A stretch of 64,000 bases of DNA from JAMOQA01 sp964420365. Lineage in GTDB: Bacteria; Acidobacteriota; Polarisedimenticolia; J045. The position numbers were made by a program, and so were the translations under genes. Below are positions 49,677 to 56,939 of this stretch, piece by piece. The stretch covers positions 18,213 through 82,212 of the forward strand of contig CAYQTA010000069.1 in NCBI GenBank assembly GCA_964420365.1. Reading direction: 5' to 3'. Under the pieces are notes generated by a model. That model made no database searches. It saw only the letters and a program-made list of their open reading frames with translations, and was not told the origin of the DNA. Position 1 is the stretch's first letter. Each line of letters begins with the position of its first letter.

Positions 49677-50096
49677 TCAGGCCCTGTGGTCGAAGAGCAG
49701 GCCGAGGAACGCTTCCATCTTCCGCGCGAACTCGACCTGTTCCCTCGGGGGCACCGTCCTGATCACCTTATCGGTCCGGGCGTCGATGATCTTGACCATC
49801 ACGAGGCCAAGATCCTGCTCGATCTCGACGTCCATCCGCAGTTCCCGGAGGTACCCCTTCTCGTGGATTTCCCTGAGCTTCTCGCGGATCCGCTCGGCGG
49901 CCTTCTTCGGGTCGGGGGGCAGTTCCCCGTCCCGGCTCCTGGCGGTCGCCGGCGTCTCCGGGGGCGGTTCCTCCCGGTTGCCCCGGTCCTCGATCTCCGC
50001 GTCCGGGGCCCGGGCCGCGCGCGCGGGACGGGGGGCGGGCTGGACGTCGGTGCCTGGCGTCCCCACGGGGGCAAGGGGTGCCACGTCACCTGCCAT
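49677..50096 (-). CDS. flaG: FlaG-family protein
   Basis: FlaG proteins affect filament length in several genera. The 139-residue protein has a disordered Pro/Ala/Glu-rich N-terminus (about 70 residues) and the FlaG domain: LRELRMDVEIEQDLGLVMVK, IIDARTDKVIRTVPPREQVE, and FARKMEAFLGLLFDHRA. GGGAGGTGA lies before the ATG. It sits between flagellin and fliD, the usual place. No own promoter is obvious in the 36 bp between it and the flagellin terminator, so read-through may supply it. Confidence 0.9.
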   Translation of the reverse strand: MAGDVAPLAPVGTPGTDVQPAPRPARAARAPDAEIEDRGNREEPPPETPATARSRDGELPPDPKKAAERIREKLREIHEKGYLRELRMDVEIEQDLGLVMVKIIDARTDKVIRTVPPREQVEFARKMEAFLGLLFDHRA

Positions 50097-50132
50097 CCTT
50101 CACCTCCCTTTCGCCGCGGTGGAGCGGGGAGG

Positions 50133-50158
50133 GGGAGGCGGGCACCCGCCCGCCTCCC
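50133..50158 (-). terminator. Terminator-like hairpin after flagellin gene 2
   Basis: GGGAGGCGGGC (50133-50143) pairs with GCCCGCCTCCC (50148-50158), a perfect 11-bp stem with a 4-nt loop 12 bp past the flagellin stop. No T-run follows, so partial read-through into flaG-fliD is possible. Confidence 0.65.
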
Positions 50159-50170
50159 GCCTCGCCCGGG

Positions 50171-51007
50171 TTACCGCAGCAGGGCCAGGACGCTCTGGGA
50201 CGTCATGTTGGCCTGCGCCAACGCGGACAGTCCCGTCTGGTTGAGGACCTGGAACTTGGTGAGGTTGACCACCTCCTGCGCCACGTTCGCGTCGCGGATC
50301 TGGCTCTCGGCGGCCTTCAGGTTCTCGGCCTGGACCGTGATCACCGCGATGGTGTGCTCGAGGCGGTTGTAGTAGGCACCGAGATCGCCACGGTTGCTGG
50401 AGATCGTGTCGATCGCGGACTGCAGGTTGACCAGCTCGTCGCGCGCACCGGACGCGGTCAGCAGCGAGCCGCTGGAGAGGCCCAGCCCGCTGGAGCTGAC
50501 GGCGCTGGTCTGGATCGTGATCCGGTCGTTCGCGGACGCACCGGTCCCGACCTGCACGTCGATCGACGCGCCGCTCCCGGAGAGCAGGGACACCCCGTTG
50601 AACTCGACGGTGGCGGCGATCCGGTCGATCTCGGCGAGGATCTGGTTGTACTCGTCGTTGATCGCCTGCTTGGACGTGCTGCTGTCCTCGCCGGAGGTCT
50701 CGGACGCGGCCTGCTCCGCCAGGGTCACGGCTCGCTGGAGCAGGTTGCCGATCTCGCCGAGGGCGGAGTCGGCGACGTTGATCACGCCGATGCCGTCGTT
50801 GGCGTTCCGGATGCCCTGGTTCAGGGCGGCGACGTCGGCCCGCAGGGTCTCGGCGATCGCCAGGCCCGCCGCGTCATCCTTGGCGCCGTTGATACGCAGG
50901 CCGGACGACAGGCGGTTGATGGTGACGCTGAGGCCGCGCTGGCTCTTGATCAGCTGGTTCTGGGCGTTCAGGGCGCCGATGTTCGTGACAACCGAGAAAT
51001 CGGCCAT
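50171..51007 (-). CDS. fliC: Flagellin (paralogue 2)
   Basis: A 278-residue flagellin with the conserved D0/D1 regions and almost no D2/D3. N-terminal: FSVVTNIGALNAQNQLIKSQ, INRLSSGLRINGAKDDAAGL, IRNANDGIGVINVADSALGE. C-terminal: AYYNRLEHTIAVITVQAENL, AESQIRDANVAQEVVNLTKF and ALAQANMTSQSVLALLR. The leader has a strong AAGGAGGAAG ribosome site and its own sigma28 promoter at 51204. It is very similar to the neighbour at 51402, so the pair arose by tandem duplication. Differences cluster in the middle (residues 110-215). Confidence 0.95.
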   Translation of the reverse strand: MADFSVVTNIGALNAQNQLIKSQRGLSVTINRLSSGLRINGAKDDAAGLAIAETLRADVAALNQGIRNANDGIGVINVADSALGEIGNLLQRAVTLAEQAASETSGEDSSTSKQAINDEYNQILAEIDRIAATVEFNGVSLLSGSGASIDVQVGTGASANDRITIQTSAVSSSGLGLSSGSLLTASGARDELVNLQSAIDTISSNRGDLGAYYNRLEHTIAVITVQAENLKAAESQIRDANVAQEVVNLTKFQVLNQTGLSALAQANMTSQSVLALLR

Positions 51008-51068
51008 GGATGCTTCCTCCTTGAAGTTTGCGGGCGGCTTCCCTGCCGCCCCGGCCGGCGGGTCCCTC

Positions 51069-51084
51069 CGCCGACCGGTTGACG
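51069..51084. promoter_or_regulatory. Dyad resembling the 24327/40828 element, in the flagellin 2 leader
   Basis: CGCCGA-CCGG-TTGACG compares with CGTCGA-TCCG-TTGACG at the two sigma54 promoters. It lies about 62 bp before the flagellin ATG and downstream of the sigma28 promoter, so it would be inside the transcript. It could be coincidental. The rest of the 394-bp intergenic region holds the flagellin 2 sigma28 promoter (51204-51230) and the terminator of flagellin 1 (51328-51363). Confidence 0.3.
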
Positions 51085-51203
51085 CTGGAGTTGCTGGTTC
51101 TGGTACCTGCCGTTCCTTCTTCCCCTTCCCGTCGGACGCGGCTCCGTGAGCTGTTCTTCACCTCCTTCCCCGGAGAGGTTTCGTCCCGACGCTTCCACCG
51201 GAC

Positions 51204-51230
51204 TCTTCGGCCGCTGGAGCGGGATCTTGA
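51204..51230 (-). promoter_or_regulatory. sigma28 (FliA) promoter of flagellin 2
   Basis: Reverse strand: TCAAGATC (51223-51230), an 11-bp spacer and GCCGAAGA (51204-51211). The start would be near 51197, giving an unusually long leader of about 190 nt. Confidence 0.75.
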
Positions 51231-51327
51231 GGGGCGGAAGACCACCACGGGGCCGGTTTCCGGCGGGGCGCGTTCACGCGAAACCGCCGGGAACCGCGGG
51301 GGTTCCCGGCGTCCGGGCGGGGCGTAC

Positions 51328-51363
51328 ACGCCGCCCGGGAGGGGAGCTCCCCCCGGGCGGCGT
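51328..51363 (-). terminator. Terminator-like hairpin after flagellin gene 1
   Basis: ACGCCGCCCGGG (51328-51339) pairs with CCCGGGCGGCGT (51352-51363), a perfect 12-bp stem with a 12-nt loop rich in G and C, 38 bp past the stop. No T-run follows. Confidence 0.65.
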
Positions 51364-51401
51364 CCTGGAGGTCCACGGTTGGCCGCGGACGATTTCGTCG
51401 G

Positions 51402-52238
51402 TCAGCGGAGCAGGTTCAACACGCTCTGCGACGTCGAGTTCGCCTGGGCAAGGGCGGCGAGACCGGTCTGGTTGAGGACCTGGTACTTGGTCATGTTGAC
51501 CACTTCCTGCGCGATGTTCGCGTCGCGGATCTGGCTCTCGGCGGCCTTCAGGTTCTCCGCCTGGACCGTGATCACCGCGATGGTGTGCTCGAGGCGGTTG
51601 TAGTAGGCACCGAGGTCGCCCCGGTCGGACGAGACCGTGTCGATCGCCGACTGGATGTTCTCCAGCTCGATCCGGGCGCCGGACGCCGTCAGCAGGGCGC
51701 CGGAGGACAGTCCGAGAGAGCTGGCGCTGATCCCCGAGGTCTCGATCGTGATCCGGTCGCTGGTCCCGGAACCGAGCCCGACCTGGACGTCGATGCTGGT
51801 CCCCGAACCGCTCAGCAGGTGCAACCCGTTGAACTCCACGGTGCTGGCGATCCGGTCGATCTCCGAGAGAATCTGGTTGTACTCGTCGTTGATCGCCGAC
51901 TTCGACGTGCTGCTGTCCTCGCCCGACGTGTCCGAGGCCGCCTGCTCGGCCAGGGTCATCGCCCGGTGCAGCAGGTTGGCGATCTCCTGCAGCGCCGAGT
52001 CCGCGACGTTGATCACGCTGATCCCGTCGTTGGCGTTGCGGATGCCCTGGTTCAGGCCCTGCACGTCGGCTCGCAGGTTCTCCGCGATCGCCAGGCCCGC
52101 GGCGTCGTCCTTGGCGCCGTTGATGCGCAGGCCGGACGACAGGCGGTTGATCGTCTGCTGCAGGTGCCGCTCCGTCTTGATCAACTGGTTGTGCGCGTTG
52201 AGTGCTCCGATGTTGGTCACCACCGAGAACGAGGCCAT
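51402..52238 (-). CDS. fliC: Flagellin (paralogue 1)
   Basis: A 278-residue short flagellin, same length as the paralogue at 50171 and very similar at both ends: FSVVTNIGALNAHNQLIKTE, INRLSSGLRINGAKDDAAGL, IRNANDGISVINVADSALQE at the N-terminus; AESQIRDANIAQEVVNMTKY and ALAQANSTSQSVLNLLR at the C-terminus. It has a near-consensus sigma28 promoter (52315) and a leader of about 70 nt. The ribosome site lies in ACTGGAGGTG, which also resembles a CsrA-binding site. This copy has the better promoter and may be the main filament protein. Confidence 0.95.
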   Translation of the reverse strand: MASFSVVTNIGALNAHNQLIKTERHLQQTINRLSSGLRINGAKDDAAGLAIAENLRADVQGLNQGIRNANDGISVINVADSALQEIANLLHRAMTLAEQAASDTSGEDSSTSKSAINDEYNQILSEIDRIASTVEFNGLHLLSGSGTSIDVQVGLGSGTSDRITIETSGISASSLGLSSGALLTASGARIELENIQSAIDTVSSDRGDLGAYYNRLEHTIAVITVQAENLKAAESQIRDANIAQEVVNMTKYQVLNQTGLAALAQANSTSQSVLNLLR

Positions 52239-52314
52239 TCCGTCACCTCCAGTACACGTCCGGCCCTCGCCCGATCACTCCCATCCGGGTCTTGTCCGGC
52301 GTGTTTCGCCCCTC

Positions 52315-52341
52315 TTCTCGGCCGTCCCTGTCCAGACTTTA
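52315..52341 (-). promoter_or_regulatory. sigma28 (FliA) promoter of flagellin 1
   Basis: Reverse strand: TAAAGTCT (52334-52341), an 11-bp spacer and GCCGAGAA (52315-52322). This is the closest match to the consensus in the window, with a predicted start near 52308. Confidence 0.88.
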
Positions 52342-52430
52342 GACCCCGGACTCATTCTTTTCTTGCCTCCCGGGCCCGGGGGAACCACGTTTGGGGTGGA
52401 TGCATCCTCTTTAAGGGGCAGCGATCCGCC

Positions 52431-53411
52431 ATGGCAGGAAAACGAACAGCCCGTACCGTGACGACCCGCGCCCGGGCCCGAACGCCCGGGCTGCCGGCCC
52501 GCGGGGAAGACCGGCGGGAACTCTTCCAGCGGTTCGCCCGCTGCCTCGAGCCCGAGGAGCTGGAGACCGCCATCCTCGAGGCGCTCGCCGCCCGCCTCGC
52601 CGGACCGCGGGCGATGGTCTCCCTCGACCCGGCGTCCCGGGAGCCTTCCCGCGTCCTCGAGGACCGGGGAACCCGCCCGTGGCCCCACGGAGAACCGGTC
52701 CCGCCCCTCCTCGCCGTGCCGCTCGAGGACGGGGGCGAGCTCCAGGGCTGGATCGCCTGGGAAGACGGACCGGCGCTCTCCGGCCCGGTCCGGCAGGTGG
52801 CCCGGCAGGTCCTGCTCGAGGTGGCCGCCGCCGCGGGCCTCCCGGCCAGGAACGCCCGGAGGTTCCGCCGGGCGCTGGAAGCGGCGCTCCGCGACCCGTT
52901 GACCGGCCTCTTCAACCGCCGGGCCTTCGAGACCTTCCTCGCCCGCGAGCGGGAGTGGGCCATCCGCACCGGGCGGCCGCTTTCCCTGGTGCTGGCGGAC
53001 CTGGACCGGTTCAAGGAGATCAACGACACCCACGGACACCCGGTCGGCGACCGGGCGCTGGTCCACTTCGGCCGCGTGCTCGCCGGCACGGCACGCCGCT
53101 CGGACATCGCCGCGCGGGTCGGGGGGGACGAGTTCGCCCTGCTCCTCCCGGACACCTCGCCGGTGGACGCGGCTCGGCTCGCCGAACGGATCCGCCATCG
53201 CCTGGCCCTCTCTCCCCTGGACGCACCGCCGGGGCTGCGCCTCTGCGCCAGTTTCGGGGTGGCCGGCATGGCGGACGCCGGGGGAAACCCGGACCTGCTG
53301 GTCCGGCGGGCCGACGACGCTCTCTACGCTGCCAAGCGGGCCGGTCGTGACCGGCTCCATCGCTGGATGCCCCGGGAGGACGGGCTCCCGGTCGCCGAGG
53401 AGACGCGATGA
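52431..53411 (+). CDS. Diguanylate cyclase (GGDEF domain)
   Basis: A 326-residue predicted cyclic-di-GMP synthase. The N-terminal ~150 residues form a GAF-like sensory region (FARCLEPEELETAILEALAA, then PPLLAVPLEDGGELQGWIAW). The GGDEF domain (about 155-315) has DPLTGLFNRRAFETFLARER, LVLADLDRFKEINDTHGHPV, and the intact active site RVGGDEFALLLPD. RRSD five residues before it fits the inhibitory I-site (RxxD). The gene is divergent from flagellin 1 and coupled by ATGA to a PilZ gene, so product and receptor are co-translated. This points to c-di-GMP control of motility. No clear promoter was seen. Confidence 0.93.
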   Translation: MAGKRTARTVTTRARARTPGLPARGEDRRELFQRFARCLEPEELETAILEALAARLAGPRAMVSLDPASREPSRVLEDRGTRPWPHGEPVPPLLAVPLEDGGELQGWIAWEDGPALSGPVRQVARQVLLEVAAAAGLPARNARRFRRALEAALRDPLTGLFNRRAFETFLAREREWAIRTGRPLSLVLADLDRFKEINDTHGHPVGDRALVHFGRVLAGTARRSDIAARVGGDEFALLLPDTSPVDAARLAERIRHRLALSPLDAPPGLRLCASFGVAGMADAGGNPDLLVRRADDALYAAKRAGRDRLHRWMPREDGLPVAEETR

Positions 53412-54001
53412 CCAACCAGGACCAGACCGGAACGACCAGCCGCTCCTTCGCCCGCACGGAGGTCCGGATCCCGGTCCGGCTCCGCCCCCTGGGCGAAGAC
53501 GAAGCGGAACGCCTCGCCGCCCGCTTCGAGATGGAACCGACCTACGTCGAACGGATCTCGTTCGACGCCCGCCCCTCCGCCGCCCGGGAGAAGACCTGGG
53601 AGCGGGCCGCCCTGCTCTCCCTCCACGAGCGGACCGAGCGGATGGAGTGGATGCTCCGGCGGATTGCCGAGAAGCTCGGGGTCGACCTCCGCGACTCCGC
53701 CCACTGGATCGAGGGGGAAACGATCAACCTCTCGGGCTCCGGGCTCGGGGCATGGGTCCCCGAGAGGCTCCCCGAGGGCAGCTTCGTCGAGGTGGAACTC
53801 CACCTGGTCGGGGACCCCTCGGCGGAGGTCCGGGCCGTGGGGCGGGTGGTCAGCCTGGTTCACCCGGACGGGGAGAATCTCCCGGTCGGCCGGTGGCACC
53901 TGGGGATCGGCTTCCACGGGATCCACGACGAGGACCGGGAAGCGGTCGTCCGCTACACGTTCAGGATCCAGCGCGCCCAGCTCCGCGATCGCAAGGCCTG
54001 A
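53408..54001 (+). CDS. PilZ-domain protein with helical insertion
   Basis: A 197-residue likely c-di-GMP receptor. The PilZ signature is split: RTEVR (RxxxR, residues 17-21) near the N-terminus, and NLSGSGLGAWV ([DN]xSxxG) near residue 110. Between them is an insertion of about 85 residues, helical and charged (AALLSLHERTERMEWMLRRI), in place of the usual 30. Similar insertions in tetrameric PilZ proteins form a helical bundle; that comparison is from memory. The C-terminus RYTFRIQRAQLRDRKA is typical of motility PilZ proteins. It overlaps the GGDEF gene (ATGA). Confidence 0.85.
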   Translation: MTNQDQTGTTSRSFARTEVRIPVRLRPLGEDEAERLAARFEMEPTYVERISFDARPSAAREKTWERAALLSLHERTERMEWMLRRIAEKLGVDLRDSAHWIEGETINLSGSGLGAWVPERLPEGSFVEVELHLVGDPSAEVRAVGRVVSLVHPDGENLPVGRWHLGIGFHGIHDEDREAVVRYTFRIQRAQLRDRKA

Positions 54002-54094
54002 CCCTTCCCGGCGGGCCCCGGCGAGGACGGGCACCGCCCGGGAAAGACTTCCGCCGTTCCCGGGGAGCGCGGTGAGGCGCCACGTCCTCTTTCT

Positions 54095-54102
54095 TATAGA
54101 AT
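54095..54102 (+). promoter_or_regulatory. Possible -10 element upstream of the LuxR-type regulator
   Basis: TATAGAAT lies 22 bp before the GTG start in an otherwise GC-rich gap. No convincing -35 box was found. A hairpin at 54037-54064 (CCCGGGAA/TTCCCGGG, 12-nt loop) may end the GGDEF-PilZ transcript. Confidence 0.35.
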
Positions 54103-54123
54103 GCGCCCGCGGAGGCTGCCCCC

Positions 54124-54777
54124 GTGAACCGGGACCCGATTCGGCTCTTCCTGGTGGACGATCACGTCCTGTTGCTGGACGCCCTGGAGCGGATGTTCCG
54201 GGACGAGCGGGACGTGGTCGTCCTCGGGCGCGCCGAGGGGGGAAAGGCGGCCCTCGAGCGGATCCCCCTCGTCCTCCCGGACGTGGCCGTCATCGACCTC
54301 TTGATGCCGGACATCTCCGGCATCGAGGTGACCCGGATCCTCCGCAACACCCACCCGGGAACCGAGGTCGTCGTTCTCGCCGGCCAGCACAACGAGGCCT
54401 GGCAACGCCAGGCGTTCGAGGCCGGCGCCCGGGCCTGGGTGCTCAAGAAGGCCCCCTTCTCCCGGCTCCTCGAGGGAGTCCGGGCCGCCGCCCGGGGAGA
54501 CTGGTACATCTCGACCGCCGGCTCCTCGGACGCGGTGGCGGAGTACGTCTCGTCCCTCCTCGGCAACGGGAAGCCGGGAGGCGTGATGACCCGGCGGGAG
54601 CGGGAGATCGCCGTCCTCCTCGCCGACGGGTACTCGACGAAGGAGGCCGCCGCGGTCCTCGGGATCAGCCCGAAGACGGCGGAGACCCACCGGGCCTCGA
54701 TCATGCGCAAGATCGGTGCCCGGAACGTGACCGATATCGTCCGGTACTGCATCCGCAACCGGCTGATCGAGCCCTGA
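54124..54777 (+). CDS. NarL/FixJ-family response regulator (LuxR-type HTH)
   Basis: A 217-residue regulator. The receiver domain has Asp12-Asp13 (LFLVDDHVLLLDALE), phosphoacceptor Asp58 (VAVIDLLMPDISG), and Lys-Lys-Ala (VLKKAPFSRLL) where Lys-Pro is usual. The C-terminal LuxR HTH reads MTRREREIAVLLADGYSTKE and AVLGISPKTAETHRASIMRK, with normal spacing. GTG 54124 has GGAGG about 8 nt upstream. The MscS gene follows after 11 bp. Its kinase partner is not in the window. Confidence 0.9.
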   Translation: MNRDPIRLFLVDDHVLLLDALERMFRDERDVVVLGRAEGGKAALERIPLVLPDVAVIDLLMPDISGIEVTRILRNTHPGTEVVVLAGQHNEAWQRQAFEAGARAWVLKKAPFSRLLEGVRAAARGDWYISTAGSSDAVAEYVSSLLGNGKPGGVMTRREREIAVLLADGYSTKEAAAVLGISPKTAETHRASIMRKIGARNVTDIVRYCIRNRLIEP

Positions 54778-54788
54778 AGGAGGCCGTC

Positions 54789-56603
54789 GTGACCCGGGAA
54801 CGCCGTCTCCTCGCACCGCTCGTGGTCCTCCTGCTGGCCTGTCTCGTCGCGCTCCTTCCCGCGGGAGCCGCCGGCCCCGGCTCCCCCGCCGGCTCCGGGC
54901 AGTCGCCACCCGGCCAGGCCCGCCAGGGGGAACCCGCCGGGGACCTGCCCCCGGGGGCGACTCCCCGCAGCGCCATCCTCGGGTACATCGACGCCTGCCG
55001 GGCCGGGCAGTGGAAACAGGCGTCGCGGTTCCTCGAGCTGGCGGGCCTGCCCCCGAGGATACGGGAGCTCGGCCCGGAGACGATCGCCCGGCGGTTCAAG
55101 ATCGTTCTCGACCAGACCCTCTGGGTCGACCCGGACAAGGTCAGCGACTCGCCCGAGGGCGACACGTCCGACGGGAAGCGGGACTGGGATGCCCTGGGCG
55201 AGATCCCGACCCCACGGGGCGCCATCACCGTGTGGCTCCACCGGGTCCGGGAGGACGGACGATTCACCTGGAAGATCGCCGCCCGAACGCTGCGCCACCT
55301 GGACACCCTCTACGACCAGTACGGGTACGGGATCCTCGGCGAGATCCTCGCCCCTCCCTTCTTCGAGATCCGGGCGCTGGAGATCCAGCTCTGGCAGTGG
55401 ATTGCCCTCCTCCTGCTCGTCGTCGGGTGCTACGTCCTCTCGTGGATCCTGACGGCGATCCTCTTCCGGGTCTTCAGCGCGGCGGCGGGCCGGACGAAGA
55501 CGGATATCGACGACCAGGTGGTCCGGCACCTGGTCGGCCCGACCCGCCTGCTCATCGCGCTGGTGTTCTTCTCCTTCGGATGGCTGCCCCTCGGCCTCGC
55601 GATGCCGGCGCGGAAGTTCCTCGTCGGCCTCGAGAAGGGCCTGTTCGTCCTGGTCGCCACGTGGGCGATCCTGCGCCTGCTCGACCTGGGGGCAAACGTC
55701 GTCTCGAACCGCCTCCGGGAGCGGGGGAAGAAGCAGCTCCTCTCGATGGTCCCGCTCGGCCGCCGGACGATCAAGGTCGTCTTTCTTTCCCTCGCCCTGG
55801 TCGCACTGCTGCAGAACCTCGGTTTCAACGTCACGAGCCTGATCGCCGGCCTCGGCGTCGGCGGTCTCGCCGTGGCCCTCGCGGCCCAGAAGACCCTCGA
55901 GAACCTGTTCGGCGGGTTCACGCTGATCACCGACCAGCCCGTCCGGGTCGGCGACTTCTGCCGCTTCGGCGACCAGGTCGGAACGGTCGAGGACATCGGG
56001 CTGCGGTCGACGAAGATCCGGACCCTCAGCCGGACGGTCATCTCCATCCCCAACAGCACCTTCTCATCGATGGCCCTCGAGAACTTCGGCCCCCGGGACC
56101 GGATCCTGTTGCACACGACGATCGGGCTGCGGTACGAAACGTCACCGGACCAGTTGCGCTGGGTGCTGGTCGAGCTGCGCAAGCTGCTCCTCGGCCACCC
56201 ACGGATCGACAACGACCCCGCACGGGTACGGTTCGTCGCGTTCGGCTCCTCGTCCCTGGACGTCGAGATCTTCGCCTACGCGCGGACGAACGACTGGAAC
56301 GAGTTCCTCGCGATCCGGGAGGACGTCTTCCTGCGGATCATGGACATCGTCGACCGGGCCGGGTCCGGCTTCGCCTTCCCCTCCCAGACCGCCTACCTGG
56401 CGCGGGACGGCGGCCTCGACCCGGAGCGGACGAAGGCCGCCGAGGAGGAGATTCGCCGGCTGCGCGAGGAGGGCCAGTTGCCGTTCCCGTCGTTCCCGGC
56501 GGACGAGGTGCCGCGCCTCGAGAACACGGTGGACTGGCCCCCTGCCGGTTCCCACGGCAAGCCGCTCCGCGGAGGTCCCTCGTCGGGGACGGACGACGCC
56601 TGA
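54789..56603 (+). CDS. MscS-family mechanosensitive channel
   Basis: A 604-residue small-conductance-type channel. It has a signal peptide (PLVVLLLACLVALLPAGAAG), a periplasmic domain of about 150 residues (ATPRSAILGYIDACRAGQWK), then membrane helices from about residue 195. The pore helix is GLGVGGLAVALAAQKTLENL with Gly/Ala packing, followed by the beta domain FGGFTLITDQPVRVGDFCRF and GTVEDIGLRSTKIRTLSRTV, IPNSTF. Gene start GTG 54789 has GAAGGAGG right behind the regulator stop. The large N-terminal part is unlike E. coli MscS (286 residues). It lies in one unit with the LuxR-type regulator, which may control it. Confidence 0.93.
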   Translation: MTRERRLLAPLVVLLLACLVALLPAGAAGPGSPAGSGQSPPGQARQGEPAGDLPPGATPRSAILGYIDACRAGQWKQASRFLELAGLPPRIRELGPETIARRFKIVLDQTLWVDPDKVSDSPEGDTSDGKRDWDALGEIPTPRGAITVWLHRVREDGRFTWKIAARTLRHLDTLYDQYGYGILGEILAPPFFEIRALEIQLWQWIALLLLVVGCYVLSWILTAILFRVFSAAAGRTKTDIDDQVVRHLVGPTRLLIALVFFSFGWLPLGLAMPARKFLVGLEKGLFVLVATWAILRLLDLGANVVSNRLRERGKKQLLSMVPLGRRTIKVVFLSLALVALLQNLGFNVTSLIAGLGVGGLAVALAAQKTLENLFGGFTLITDQPVRVGDFCRFGDQVGTVEDIGLRSTKIRTLSRTVISIPNSTFSSMALENFGPRDRILLHTTIGLRYETSPDQLRWVLVELRKLLLGHPRIDNDPARVRFVAFGSSSLDVEIFAYARTNDWNEFLAIREDVFLRIMDIVDRAGSGFAFPSQTAYLARDGGLDPERTKAAEEEIRRLREEGQLPFPSFPADEVPRLENTVDWPPAGSHGKPLRGGPSSGTDDA

Positions 56604-56671
56604 GCGGCGCCCACACGAAGCTTCCGCGACGTGCCCCTCGCAGGGGCCGCGGGAGGCGGCCGGGATCCCTG

Positions 56672-56770
56672 GTAGGGGCCGCGGGAGGCGGCCCGGGCGG
56701 CGCGAAGCGCCGCGCACAACGCGGCAAACGCGAAAGACCACGCCGCCGGCACCCCCGTGCAGGGCCCCTC
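56672..56770. repeat. GC-rich dispersed repeat, copy B1
   Basis: Begins GTAGGGGCCGCGGGAGGCGG and contains GGGCGGCGCGAAGCGCCGCG as an internal palindrome. It is directly followed by copy B2, and preceded at 56639 by a short partial unit. The 336-bp gap between MscS and the next gene is occupied mostly by these copies. Confidence 0.65.
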
Positions 56771-56890
56771 GTAGGGGCCGCCGGGAGGCGGCCCGGGCGG
56801 CGCGAAGCGCCGCGCACAACGGTGGCACCGCGCGCGGCCAGGGCAACACGTGCGCCCGCCACCCCCGGGTCGCCTGCCGGCGACCCCTAC
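56771..56890. repeat. GC-rich dispersed repeat, copy B2
   Basis: Starts GTAGGGGCCGCCGGGAGGCG, shares about 45 bp almost exactly with B1, and closes with GTCGCCTGCCGGCGACCCCTAC, whose last bases invert the GTAGGGG start. Total length is 120 bp. It is the most complete unit in this window. Confidence 0.65.
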
Positions 56891-56939
56891 AAACACCACA
56901 CGGAAACCCTCGTGGTGCGCATCGTGCAGGGACGACCGG

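Noticed and set aside
51008..51070. A sigma54-like site in the leader of flagellin 2
   Set aside because: GG and GC are 10 bp apart, but the -12 box lacks TT and the region has a good sigma28 promoter further upstream.
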